Source: Streptomyces cylindrosporus
GTDB lineage: Bacteria > Actinomycetota > Actinomycetes > Streptomycetales > Streptomycetaceae
DNA length: 64,000 nucleotides
Reading direction: 5' to 3'
Assembly (NCBI RefSeq): GCF_022698165.1
Contig: NZ_JALDAY010000001.1
Location: forward strand, 62,001-126,000
Shown here piece after piece: positions 8,196 to 16,379 of this stretch. The stretch's first letter is position 1. The number at the start of each line of letters is the position of its first letter. The notes under the pieces were generated by a model. It saw only the letters and a program-made list of their open reading frames with translations, searched no databases and had not been told where the DNA came from. Made by a program: the position numbers and the translations under genes.

Positions 8196-9530
8196 TCACG
8201 CTCCGGGCCCCCTGCGGTCCTCGGGCCCGGCCTGCCCCGGCACGCGCGGGCCGCCGCCGAGCACCTCGGCGGCCGCCTGCTGGTAGCGCAGTACGGCCTG
8301 TTCGGCGACGCGCAGATCGCAGGGCGCGCTCCACAGCATCCGGCGCGCCGCGTCGTACCGCTCGATCAGGAACGGGTCCTCGGCGTGTCCGAGCCGGGCC
8401 ACCTTCGCCTTGTACGCGTCGAGGCGGCCGCGCAGCTCCGCGCGGACCGCGAGTGGCGCGGTGACCGCGGTCAACGACTCGCGGGCGCGCAGCAGTTCGT
8501 CCTCCGCCTTCTGCTCCAGGGACTCCAGGAGCGGGGACAGGCGGTGCCACTGGGCGTGTCTGCGGTACTCGGCGGCCGTCGCCAGCTGCTCCTGCAGCAC
8601 GGTCGGCGGGCCGCTGACCACCGGCACCTCCGTCGCGGCGATCTTCGCGAGGACCTCGCCGCGCGCGGTGCGTGCCTCGGCGAGGGTGCGGTCCGCGCGG
8701 GAGAGCACGTCCCGCAGCTTCACCAGCCGCTGCTCGGCGTCCTGCCGGACGGTCAGCACGGCGTCGATCTCCCGGCGCACGTCCTCCAGGGCGCGCGCCT
8801 CACGGTCGTACACCGTCGTGTCCGGGCGGCCGCCGCCGGGCGCCGAACTGCCCTGCGCGGGGATCCAGTAGGCGAGCGGGTCGGAGACCACCTGCTCGCG
8901 CAGGTTCGTCAGGGTGCGGGTGATGCGCTCCAGGTCGTCGCCGGCGGGGTGTTCGCCGGGGCGCACACCGACCGAGTGGGCGAGCTTGCGGGTGCGCTGG
9001 AGCTCGGCGGCCAGTAAATCGATCCGGGCGGGCAGCGCGGACCAGACCGCGTCGGCGGCGACGACCATGTCCAGGCTTGTCGCGTACAGCTCGTTCATCC
9101 GGTCCACCAGGGCGGCCAGTGAGAACTGTTCGCTGAGCTTGCCCGAAGGGCCGTGCAGCGTCGGCGCGTTCGCCGTCGCGGTCGTCGAACCGGCGACCGT
9201 CACGGACGCGCCGCGCAGCAGCTCGGTCAGCTCCACCAGGTCCTCGCGGCTGGACCAGCGGCGCCGGGAGCGGATCTCCCGGGCGGCCCGCAACGCGTCC
9301 GTGTACGCGTCGAAGTACGCCCACAGCAGCGTGATCGACGCCTCCGCGGCCGTCCAGCGCTCCTTGGTGGTTCCGGTGAGCTCGGCGCCTTCGAGGAGTC
9401 TGCGGCCCGCGTGGTCCTGCAGGGCGAGCAGCGAGGTCTCGATGGCCTCGTGCTCCGCGCCGAGCCGCGCCAGCGCACGGTCCACCTCGTCCCGGTCCAT
9501 CACCGGCCCGGCGGGGTCCGTGACGCCCAT
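8196..9530 (-). CDS. Coiled-coil protein of unknown function in the pknG operon
   Basis: A 444-residue protein lacking any recognised enzymatic motif, signal peptide or membrane helix. It is rich in Ala, Arg, Leu and Glu with long helical heptad-like stretches, for example LARLGAEHEAIETSLLALQ and AEYRRHAQWHRLSPLLESLE, so it is probably an elongated coiled-coil scaffold. The start at 9530 has an AGAGGTG ribosome site. It lies between glnH (56 bp away) and pknG (22 bp away), which places it physically where a link between the membrane sensor and the kinase would be encoded. Mycobacterial pknG operons, as I recall, do not carry it. Function unknown. Confidence 0.75.
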   Translation of the reverse strand: MGVTDPAGPVMDRDEVDRALARLGAEHEAIETSLLALQDHAGRRLLEGAELTGTTKERWTAAEASITLLWAYFDAYTDALRAAREIRSRRRWSSREDLVELTELLRGASVTVAGSTTATANAPTLHGPSGKLSEQFSLAALVDRMNELYATSLDMVVAADAVWSALPARIDLLAAELQRTRKLAHSVGVRPGEHPAGDDLERITRTLTNLREQVVSDPLAYWIPAQGSSAPGGGRPDTTVYDREARALEDVRREIDAVLTVRQDAEQRLVKLRDVLSRADRTLAEARTARGEVLAKIAATEVPVVSGPPTVLQEQLATAAEYRRHAQWHRLSPLLESLEQKAEDELLRARESLTAVTAPLAVRAELRGRLDAYKAKVARLGHAEDPFLIERYDAARRMLWSAPCDLRVAEQAVLRYQQAAAEVLGGGPRVPGQAGPEDRRGPGA

Positions 9531-9585
9531 CGATCACCTCTCGCTGCAGTCGTGTTCCGTCAGTGGTCCATCGGTCGATGATCGG

Positions 9586-10623
9586 TCACTTGTAGTGGGC
9601 TTCGGGAGGGGTCGCCGAGGCCGACTTCTTGCCGCCCTGGTCCATGGTGGGGTGCAGCCACGTCCGGTACGACTCCGCCCAGCCGCCGTCCTTGATGTAG
9701 TCCTCCAGCGTCCGGTTGACCTGGCGTACCAGATCCGTGGAGGTCTTCTTCATCGCCACGCCGTAGTACTCGTCGGTGAACAGGCCGCCCTTGAGCGCCA
9801 CGGTCGGGTCCTGCGCGGCCTGGCTCGCGGCGAGCGCGCCGTCCGTCACCACCGCGTCCACCTCGCCCAGTTGCAGCTTGACCAGGCAGTCGAGCTGGTT
9901 GGGTACGACGGTCGTGATGTCGGTGGAGGCGGGGATGCCGTGACCCTTGTCCGCCTTGAGGTTGTCGTAGGCCGTGGAGGACTCCGCCGAGCAGACCCGC
10001 TTCCCGGCCAGGGACTTGTCGTATCCGGTGATCGTCGAGTTCCTGAGCGCGAGGACCTGCTGGCCGGTCTTGAAGTAGGGCGCGGAGAAGGCCACGTCGC
10101 CCAGTCGCTCGCAGGTGATCGTCATGGTGCGCACCACCATGTCGACCTCGTTGTTCTTTATGGCGTCGATACGGCGGCTGGTCGGTATGGCCTTGAACGT
10201 GACCTTGCCCGGGTCGCCGAGGATGTCGCCGGCGATCCGGTGGGCGAGGTCGATGTCGAAGCCCTCCAGCTCGCCGTCGGCGTTGTTGGGGTCGAGGTAG
10301 CCCCAGCGGTAGCTGTTGGTGTCCACGCCGACGACCAGCCGGCCCCGCTTCTTGATGGCGTCGACGTTCGGGGTGCTTCCGCTGCCGCCGGACGGGGACA
10401 GGCTCTGGTCCTGCGGGTACCGGCCGTTGGTGCACTTCTTCTCGACGGCGGCCTGGAGGGCGTGCGTGAGGCGCCCGCCGCTGCTGCTCGTCGTGGAGCC
10501 CGCCCCGCTCGCCCCGGTCCTGGGCAGCAGCAGGACGAAGGCCAGCGCGAGGGCGCACACGACCGCCATCGCGCCCACACCTCCCCAGCCCCGCAGACGG
10601 TGTGCCAGACGTGCTGCGTTCAT
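9586..10623 (-). CDS. glnH: GlnH-type extracellular amino-acid-binding protein, membrane anchored
   Basis: About 345 residues of solute-binding protein family 3 (amino-acid type): LVVGVDTNSYRWGYLD opens lobe 1, followed by DIDLAHRIAGDILG and AFSAPYFKTGQQVL. The N-terminus has an uncleaved-looking helix (AMAVVCALALAFVLLLP) rather than a lipobox, whereas mycobacterial GlnH is a lipoprotein. In mycobacteria GlnH binds aspartate or glutamate outside the cell and signals through GlnX to PknG; it is not part of an importer. The same logic fits here: no permease or ATPase gene is adjacent. ATG 10623 is preferred; GTG 10641 overlaps the glnX stop codon and is possible. Ligand not readable from sequence. 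Confidence 0.85.
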   Translation of the reverse strand: MNAARLAHRLRGWGGVGAMAVVCALALAFVLLLPRTGASGAGSTTSSSGGRLTHALQAAVEKKCTNGRYPQDQSLSPSGGSGSTPNVDAIKKRGRLVVGVDTNSYRWGYLDPNNADGELEGFDIDLAHRIAGDILGDPGKVTFKAIPTSRRIDAIKNNEVDMVVRTMTITCERLGDVAFSAPYFKTGQQVLALRNSTITGYDKSLAGKRVCSAESSTAYDNLKADKGHGIPASTDITTVVPNQLDCLVKLQLGEVDAVVTDGALAASQAAQDPTVALKGGLFTDEYYGVAMKKTSTDLVRQVNRTLEDYIKDGGWAESYRTWLHPTMDQGGKKSASATPPEAHYK

Positions 10624-10637
10624 CCTCCCGCCCCCTC

Positions 10638-12092
10638 TCACCGGTACTCCGACAGCCTGCGCCCGATGCCGAGGACCGCGCCCGCCGCCCCCAGCACCGC
10701 GAGGATCGCTGCGCCGTACGGCAGCCCGGTCAGCGCGTCCCGGCCGCCGGTCGCCGCGTCCTTGAACTCGGCCTGCTCATGGTCGAGGGCCTTCACCAGC
10801 GCCGCGTCGACGTTCTCGAAGCACACGCTGGTCGGGTCCGCGCCGACGCCTATGACCTTGTCGCGGGCCTTCTGGTAGTCGCCCCCGTCACTCCACTTCT
10901 GGGCGACGCCGTGGCGGTCCTTCCACGCCTTCATGAAGCCGTTCGCGTCCGTCACCGGCTTCTTGCCCGCCGAGTCGTCGGCGAGGGAGCCGGCCTGGTC
11001 GAGCTTTGCGGCGAGGTCGGCGATCTGGGTGTCGTAGCCGACGGCGTAGGCGTCCTTCTGCTCGTCGCCGACCTTCGTGGTGTCGGCGCCGCGGCGGATC
11101 AGGGCGAGGTTCTCGTCGCTGCGGGCGGTCAGGGAGGCGATCCGGGCGTCGTGCAGGACGTTCAGCGAGCGGACGCCGTGGTCGTAGGAGTCGTTGAGAC
11201 CCACGCGGGCGACGGTGTGGCCGACCGTGATCCACAGCAGCACCACCACGGAGACCGCGGAGGCGGTGACCAGGCCGTGGTTGAGCACCCGGTTGGTGCG
11301 CAGGAAGTTGCGCCGCTGGGCCCAGACCAGGGCCGCCAGGGCGACGACGCCCAGGCCGGCCGCCGCCCACGGGAATGCCTTGGCGTCCGCGTAGTCGGCG
11401 TTCAGCCGCTGGTTCTCGCGCTCGTAGAGGCGCTCGGCCTTCGGCAGCATCTCCTGCTGCATCGTCTCGTTCGCCGCGCGCAGATAGGCGCCGCCCACCG
11501 GGTAGCCCAGCCGGTTGTTGGCGCGGGCCGTCTCGACCAGGCCCTTGTACGTGGGCAGCAGCTTGTTCAGGTCGGCGATCGTCTTCGCCGACTCGGAGCC
11601 CGCCTTGGAGTTGGCGGCGGCCGTGACCAGCTTGGCCGCGGCGTTGTCGATGTCCTTCTGGTACTGCTTCCGCATCGCGGGCTTCTCCTGCGGGCCCGCG
11701 AGATAGCCGCTGGCCGCCTGGGTGTTGGCGTCGGCCAGCGAGCTGTAGATGTCGGCCGCGGCCGAGCTGAGCGGCTGGCTGCTGTTCAGCACGTCGTCGG
11801 CGGCCGAGGCCCGGTCCGTCATCTGCCAGGCGGCGACCGCCCCGAACGCGACGACGAGCAGGGCGAGCAGGGCACCGATGATGCGCAGCCGCCCGGGCTC
11901 GGTGGTGGCGGCCGCGCGCAGCTGGTCGACGCCCTCCGCGAAGGCGGTACGGCGCCGCGGGCCGGCCTCGGGCACAGCCGCGGGGCCCGGTTGCGTGGGG
12001 GGAGCGGGCGGGCCGGGCTGAGGCGGGACGGCGGGCACCGTGGGCACGCTCGAACCCGGTGGCGCCGCGCTGCTCTTCGGCGGGTGTGTCAC
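10638..12092 (-). CDS. glnX: GlnX-like membrane sensor protein
   Basis: A 484-residue integral membrane protein. After a Pro-rich cytoplasmic N-terminus there are helices at about 71-89, 241-258, 273-291 and 455-475, enclosing two large extracytoplasmic helical domains (about 92-238 and 293-452). This tandem topology matches GlnX, the partner of GlnH in mycobacteria, and resembles two chemoreceptor-like sensing modules. The start is GTG at 12092 with a GGAGG site eight bases upstream. It is first in a seven-gene minus-strand run, so expression of the whole operon probably starts in the 209-bp gap before it. Assignment rests on topology and synteny with glnH and pknG rather than on a motif. 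Confidence 0.75.
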   Translation of the reverse strand: MTHPPKSSAAPPGSSVPTVPAVPPQPGPPAPPTQPGPAAVPEAGPRRRTAFAEGVDQLRAAATTEPGRLRIIGALLALLVVAFGAVAAWQMTDRASAADDVLNSSQPLSSAAADIYSSLADANTQAASGYLAGPQEKPAMRKQYQKDIDNAAAKLVTAAANSKAGSESAKTIADLNKLLPTYKGLVETARANNRLGYPVGGAYLRAANETMQQEMLPKAERLYERENQRLNADYADAKAFPWAAAGLGVVALAALVWAQRRNFLRTNRVLNHGLVTASAVSVVVLLWITVGHTVARVGLNDSYDHGVRSLNVLHDARIASLTARSDENLALIRRGADTTKVGDEQKDAYAVGYDTQIADLAAKLDQAGSLADDSAGKKPVTDANGFMKAWKDRHGVAQKWSDGGDYQKARDKVIGVGADPTSVCFENVDAALVKALDHEQAEFKDAATGGRDALTGLPYGAAILAVLGAAGAVLGIGRRLSEYR

Positions 12093-12300
12093 TGTTGACC
12101 TCCCCCATGGTCATCCGTCGCCGCAAGTATCGCGCCCGGCACCGACATCCGCACCGGCCTTCGCTGGATCTTGATCCGATCGCAAGCGCGGCGGCCGGTG
12201 CGGAGCGCGGTGCCGTACCGGGTATACCGGCACGACGCGACGCCCGCAGCACCCCCCTGCCCATGAATACGCCATGGGAATCCGTTCGGTTCCCGTGAGG
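12093..12300 (-). promoter_or_regulatory. Upstream region of the glnX-pknG operon with two short palindromes
   Basis: The 208-bp gap between csnK and glnX contains a perfect GGATC-TT-GATCC inverted repeat at 12166-12177 and a looser dyad around GGTATACC near 12218. Both are candidate operator sites for the signalling operon. I could not recognise a convincing -35/-10 pair. csnK transcription could also read through, since both operons point the same way and no terminator hairpin was found. Confidence 0.3.
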
Positions 12301-13266
12301 TCACCCTTCGAAGTGGGCCCGCAGCCTCTCGTGCACCTCCGCCCGCGCTCCCACCCGGTCAAGCCCCAGCAGCGCCGCCCCCAGCACCGGGCTCGCCGTC
12401 ACCACCCGCGCGACCGCCTTCGGCGCCCGCACGGCCAGCAACTCCCTTATCCGGTCGTCGAGTTGGGGATGACGCGCGGCCAGCACGCCACCGCCGAGCA
12501 GGACCGGAGTCTCCTCCTCCAGCAGGTCGAGGCGGGTCAGCGCGACCGTCGCCATCGTCACCACCTCGTCCGCCAGCCGGTCCACGATCGCGCGGGCGAT
12601 CGGGTCACCGTCGGCCGCCGTTTCGAACAGCACCGGCGTCAACTCGTGGCGGCGGACCGGCTCCACCTCCTCCAGGTGCAGCGCCTCGATCAGGGCGAGC
12701 ATGGTGTCGTGGCCGAAGTGGGCCGGGAGCGTGTGCGCGAGGGCCGTGGGGGCGCCGCGGCCGTCCTCCGCCCGCGCCGCGTGCCACAGCGCCTCCTCCG
12801 CCAGCCCCCAGCCGCCGCCCCAGTCACCAGAGATGCGGCCGAGCGCCGGGAAGCGGGCGGTGCGGCCGTCGGGTCGCATGCCGACGCAGTTGATACCGGC
12901 ACCGCAGACCACGGCGACACCCCGGGGTTCGGTGACACCGGCCCTGAGGATCGCGAAGGTGTCGTTGCGGACCTCCGTCGACGCGCCCCACGCGCGCGCG
13001 TGCAGCGCGGCCGCCAACTGCTCCTCCTCGACGGGGAAGTCGGCGTTGGCGAGACAGGCCGAGACGTGCTCGACCGAGTCCACGCCCGCTGCGGCGAAGG
13101 CCCTGTCCACGGCCTCGGCGAGCGCGTCCACCGCCGCCCGCACGCCCACCACCGGCGGCCGGAAACCCCCGCCGCGGGCCGTGGCGAGGACGGTGCCGTC
13201 GGCCGCCACGACCGCGACGTCGGTCTTGCTGTTGCCCGCGTCGACGGCGAGGACACGTGCGGTCAT
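12301..13266 (-). CDS. csnK: Sugar kinase of the BadF/BadG (N-acetylglucosamine kinase-like) family
   Basis: A 321-residue kinase of the actin/hexokinase-like ATPase fold. The phosphate-1 motif is at the N-terminus (LAVDAGNSKTDVAV), with CGAGINCVG and GDWGGGWGLAEEAL further on. It would phosphorylate an amino sugar or its oligosaccharide with ATP in the cytoplasm. The ATG at 13266 overlaps the stop of the GH4 gene by four bases (ATGA), which indicates coupled translation. By gene order it corresponds to csnK of the csnR-K operon described in Streptomyces lividans for chitosan-derived glucosamine oligosaccharides. The exact acceptor sugar is not readable from the sequence. Confidence 0.85.
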   Translation of the reverse strand: MTARVLAVDAGNSKTDVAVVAADGTVLATARGGGFRPPVVGVRAAVDALAEAVDRAFAAAGVDSVEHVSACLANADFPVEEEQLAAALHARAWGASTEVRNDTFAILRAGVTEPRGVAVVCGAGINCVGMRPDGRTARFPALGRISGDWGGGWGLAEEALWHAARAEDGRGAPTALAHTLPAHFGHDTMLALIEALHLEEVEPVRRHELTPVLFETAADGDPIARAIVDRLADEVVTMATVALTRLDLLEEETPVLLGGGVLAARHPQLDDRIRELLAVRAPKAVARVVTASPVLGAALLGLDRVGARAEVHERLRAHFEG

Positions 13267-14528
13267 GCCCACGCGAGATGCTCCTGGTTGTGCGCGATCA
13301 GTCGGTCGGTGAGGGTCTCGGCGTACTCGTACTGGCCGATCAGCGGATGGGCCAGCAGCGCCCGGAACACCCGGTCCCGGCCGCCCCGCAGAGCCGCCTC
13401 CAGGGCCAGGTCCTCGTAGGCGGTGACGTTCGCCATCAGGCCCGCGTACAGCGGATCCACGGCGGGCACCGGCAGCGGGCTCGGCCCCTTCGGCCCCACC
13501 GCCGCCTGCACCTCGATCACCGCGTCGTCGGGCAGGAAGGGCAGCGTGCCGTGGTTGTAGGCGTTCACCACCTGGTACGTCGATCCTCCCCCGCCCAGCA
13601 GGGAGGCCGCGAGGTCGACGGCCGCCTCCGAGTAGTACGCGCCGCCCCGCTTGCCGAGCAGCGCCGGCTTCTCGTCGAGGGCCGGGTCGCCGTACATCTT
13701 CAGCAACTGCCGTTCCATCTCCGCCACTTCGGCGGCCCGGGACGGCTTCGTGCGCAGCTCTCGTACGACCTCGTCGTGGGCGTAGAAGTACCGCAGGTAG
13801 TACGACGGGACGACGCCGAGGCGGTCCAGGATCTCGCGCGGCAGATGCAGGTCGGCGGCGATCGCGTCGCCGTGCTCGGCCAGCAGCTTGGGCAGCACGT
13901 TCTCGCCCTCGGGGCCGCCGAGGCGTACGCCGGTCTCCCAGGTGAGGTGGTTGAGGCCGACGTGGTCGAGGTGGACGTCGGCGGGCGAGACGCCCAGCAG
14001 GTTCGCGAACTTGCGCTGGAAGCCGATCGCCACGTTGCACAGGCCGACCGCCTTGTGGCCGGCCTGGAGCAGCGCGCGCGTGACGATCCCGACCGGGTTG
14101 GTGAAGTCGATGATCCAGGCGTCCGGGTTGGTACGGCGCACCCGTTCCGCGATGTCGAGCACCACCGGCACCGTGCGCAGCGCCTTCGCCAGGCCGCCCG
14201 CGCCGGTCGTCTCCTGGCCGACGCAGCCGCACTCCAGCGGCCAGGTCTCGTCCTGCTCGCGCGCCGCCTGCCCGCCGACCCGCAGCTGAAGCAGCACGGC
14301 GTCGGCGCCCTCGACGCCCGCGTCCAGGTCGTCCGTCGTCACGATCCGGCCGCTGTGGCCCTGCTTGGCGAAGATGCGCCGGGCGAGCCCGCCGACCAGT
14401 TCGAGGCGCTCGTGCGCCGGGTCGACGAGCACCAGCTCCTCGACGGGCAGGGTGTCGCGCAGACGGGCGAAGCCGTCGATGAGTTCGGGGGTGTAGGTCG
14501 AGCCTCCGCCGACCACGGTGAGTTTCAT
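13263..14528 (-). CDS. csnH: Glycoside hydrolase family 4 (NAD- and metal-dependent glycosidase)
   Basis: A 421-residue GH4 enzyme. The NAD-binding start is MKLTVVGGGSTYTPELIDGF, with the family motifs INPVG-like DFTNPVGIVT, GLCNVAIGFQR (metal-ligand Cys) and GLNHLTW. GH4 enzymes cleave glycosides by an oxidation-elimination route that needs NAD and a divalent metal, and most act on 6-phospho sugars. Pairing with a kinase gene (csnK, overlapping) suggests that the imported oligosaccharide is phosphorylated before cleavage. It lies seven bases downstream of the permease gene, so is clearly in the operon. Likely substrate is glucosamine di- or oligosaccharides, by analogy with csnH. Confidence 0.88.
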   Translation of the reverse strand: MKLTVVGGGSTYTPELIDGFARLRDTLPVEELVLVDPAHERLELVGGLARRIFAKQGHSGRIVTTDDLDAGVEGADAVLLQLRVGGQAAREQDETWPLECGCVGQETTGAGGLAKALRTVPVVLDIAERVRRTNPDAWIIDFTNPVGIVTRALLQAGHKAVGLCNVAIGFQRKFANLLGVSPADVHLDHVGLNHLTWETGVRLGGPEGENVLPKLLAEHGDAIAADLHLPREILDRLGVVPSYYLRYFYAHDEVVRELRTKPSRAAEVAEMERQLLKMYGDPALDEKPALLGKRGGAYYSEAAVDLAASLLGGGGSTYQVVNAYNHGTLPFLPDDAVIEVQAAVGPKGPSPLPVPAVDPLYAGLMANVTAYEDLALEAALRGGRDRVFRALLAHPLIGQYEYAETLTDRLIAHNQEHLAWA

Positions 14529-14534
14529 ACGTGG

Positions 14535-15428
14535 TTAACCCTTCACTCCGGTGAGCGTGACACCTTCGACGAACGCCTTCTGGGCGAAGAAGAACACGAG
14601 GATCACGGGGGCCATGACCAGCACGGTCGCGGCCATGGTGAGGTTCCAGTCGGTGTGGTGCGCGCCCTTGAACGACTCCAGGCCGTAGCTCAGGGTCCAG
14701 GCGCCTGGATTCTCCGAGGCGTAGATCTGCGGGCCGAAGTAGTCGTTCCAGGCGTAGAAGAACTGGAACAGGGCCACGGCCGCGATGCCCGGCCTGGCCA
14801 TCGGCAGGACGACCTTCAGAAGCGTGCGCAGCTCACCGCAGCCGTCGACCTTCGCCGCGTCGATGTACTCGTTCGGGATGGTCATCAGGAACTGGCGCAG
14901 CAGGAAGATGGAGAACGCGTCCCCGAACGCCATCGGGATGATCAGCGGCCACAGCGTGCCCGAGAGGTCCAGCTGCTTCGCCCAGAACAGGTACATCGGG
15001 ATGATGATCACCTGCGGCGGCAGCATCATCATCGAGATGACCAGCATCAGGGAGAGATTGCGGCCCGGGAATCGGAACTTGGCGAGCGCGTACGCCACCG
15101 GGATGGACGACACGACGGTAAGGACTGTTCCCAGTCCCGCGTAGATCAGCGTGTTCTTCCACCAGGTCAAGAAGCCCGGGGTGTCGAAGACCTTCTTGTA
15201 GTTGCCCCACTCCCAGGTGTGCGGGATCAGATCGCGGCTGAGCGCCTGGCTGTCGCTCATCAGCGAGGTCAGGAACACGAACACGAAGGGGAGGACGAAG
15301 AAGAGGGCGGCCGCGACGCCCAGGGAGTGGATCGCGACCCACTCCAGGAGCGACCTGCGGCGGGCGGTGCGCTCGGCGGGGGAGACCGGTGCCTTCAACT
15401 GCACGGGCTTGTCCAGGACTTGGGCCAT
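14535..15428 (-). CDS. csnG: ABC sugar transporter permease (MalG type)
   Basis: A 297-residue inner-membrane permease with six predicted helices starting at residue about 35 (SLGVAAALFFVLPFVFVFLT). The cytoplasmic EAA loop that docks with the ATPase is present (EYIDAAKVDGCGELRTLLKV). It is the second permease of a carbohydrate uptake-1 ABC importer together with csnF and csnE. No ATPase gene is in the operon; Streptomyces importers of this class share the global ATPase MsiK, so this one probably does too. Two bases separate it from csnF. Confidence 0.9.
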   Translation of the reverse strand: MAQVLDKPVQLKAPVSPAERTARRRSLLEWVAIHSLGVAAALFFVLPFVFVFLTSLMSDSQALSRDLIPHTWEWGNYKKVFDTPGFLTWWKNTLIYAGLGTVLTVVSSIPVAYALAKFRFPGRNLSLMLVISMMMLPPQVIIIPMYLFWAKQLDLSGTLWPLIIPMAFGDAFSIFLLRQFLMTIPNEYIDAAKVDGCGELRTLLKVVLPMARPGIAAVALFQFFYAWNDYFGPQIYASENPGAWTLSYGLESFKGAHHTDWNLTMAATVLVMAPVILVFFFAQKAFVEGVTLTGVKG

Positions 15429-15430
15429 GG

Positions 15431-16372
15431 TCAGTCACCTGCCAGGTTGAGGCCGCCCCGGCGCCGCATCAGGAACGCGGTGAACACCATGGACAGGACG
15501 AACAGGACGAGGGCGACGACACACGCCGAGCCGTAGTCGAAGCGCTGGAAGCCGAGGTTGTAGACGAGCTGCGGGAGGGTGAGGGTCGACTTCTCCGGGT
15601 AGCCGGGCTCGAACTGGGTGCCCGCGCCCTGGATCACGCCCGAGGCGACCTTCCCCGCGATGAGCGGCTGTGTGTAGTACTGCATCGTCTGGATCACGCC
15701 GGTCACGACCGCGAACATCACGATCGGCGAAATGTTGGGAAGGGTTACGAACCGGAACCGCTGCCAGGCCGAGGCGCCGTCCAGCTCCGCGGCCTCGTAC
15801 TGCTCCTGGGGCACGTCGAGCAGTGCGGCCATGAAGATGACCATCAGGTCGCCGATGCCCCACAGGGCGAGCAGGGTGAGGGCCGGCTTGGACCAGGTGG
15901 GGTCGTTGAACCAGCCCGGGGCCGGGATGCCCACCTTCTCCAGGATCGAGTTGACCGGGCCCGTACCGGGGTTGAGCAGGAAGGCGAAGGCCATCGTCGC
16001 GGCCACCGGCGGGGCGAGGTAGGGCAGGTAGAACAGGGTGCGGAACACCCCCGTGCCGGTCTTGATCTTGGTGATGAGCAGTCCGACGCCGAGCCCGAAG
16101 ACGACCCTCAGGCTCACCATGACCAGCACCAGCCACAGGGTGTTGCGCAGGGCGGGCCAGAAGTACGGGTAGTGCTCGAAGACGTAGGTCCAGTTCTTCG
16201 TCCCGCTCCACGTCGGCGGCTTGAAGCCGTCGTAGTGCATGAAGGAGAAGTAGACCGTCGAGATCAGCGGGTACGCGAAGAAGACCGCGAAGCCGATCAG
16301 CCAGGGCGACATGAAGGCGAGAGTCCGAAGCGCCGACCTGCGGCGCTTCGACGCCAGTGTGATGGTGCTCAT
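15431..16372 (-). CDS. csnF: ABC sugar transporter permease (MalF type)
   Basis: A 313-residue membrane protein with six predicted helices (first: LIGFAVFFAYPLISTVYFS). It has the EAA loop EQYEAAELDGASAWQRFRFV that contacts the ATPase. Together with csnG it forms the channel of the oligosaccharide importer. It is seven bases downstream of csnE and two bases upstream of csnG, with the same codon bias as its neighbours. Confidence 0.9.
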   Translation of the reverse strand: MSTITLASKRRRSALRTLAFMSPWLIGFAVFFAYPLISTVYFSFMHYDGFKPPTWSGTKNWTYVFEHYPYFWPALRNTLWLVLVMVSLRVVFGLGVGLLITKIKTGTGVFRTLFYLPYLAPPVAATMAFAFLLNPGTGPVNSILEKVGIPAPGWFNDPTWSKPALTLLALWGIGDLMVIFMAALLDVPQEQYEAAELDGASAWQRFRFVTLPNISPIVMFAVVTGVIQTMQYYTQPLIAGKVASGVIQGAGTQFEPGYPEKSTLTLPQLVYNLGFQRFDYGSACVVALVLFVLSMVFTAFLMRRRGGLNLAGD

Positions 16373-16379
16373 CGGCGGA

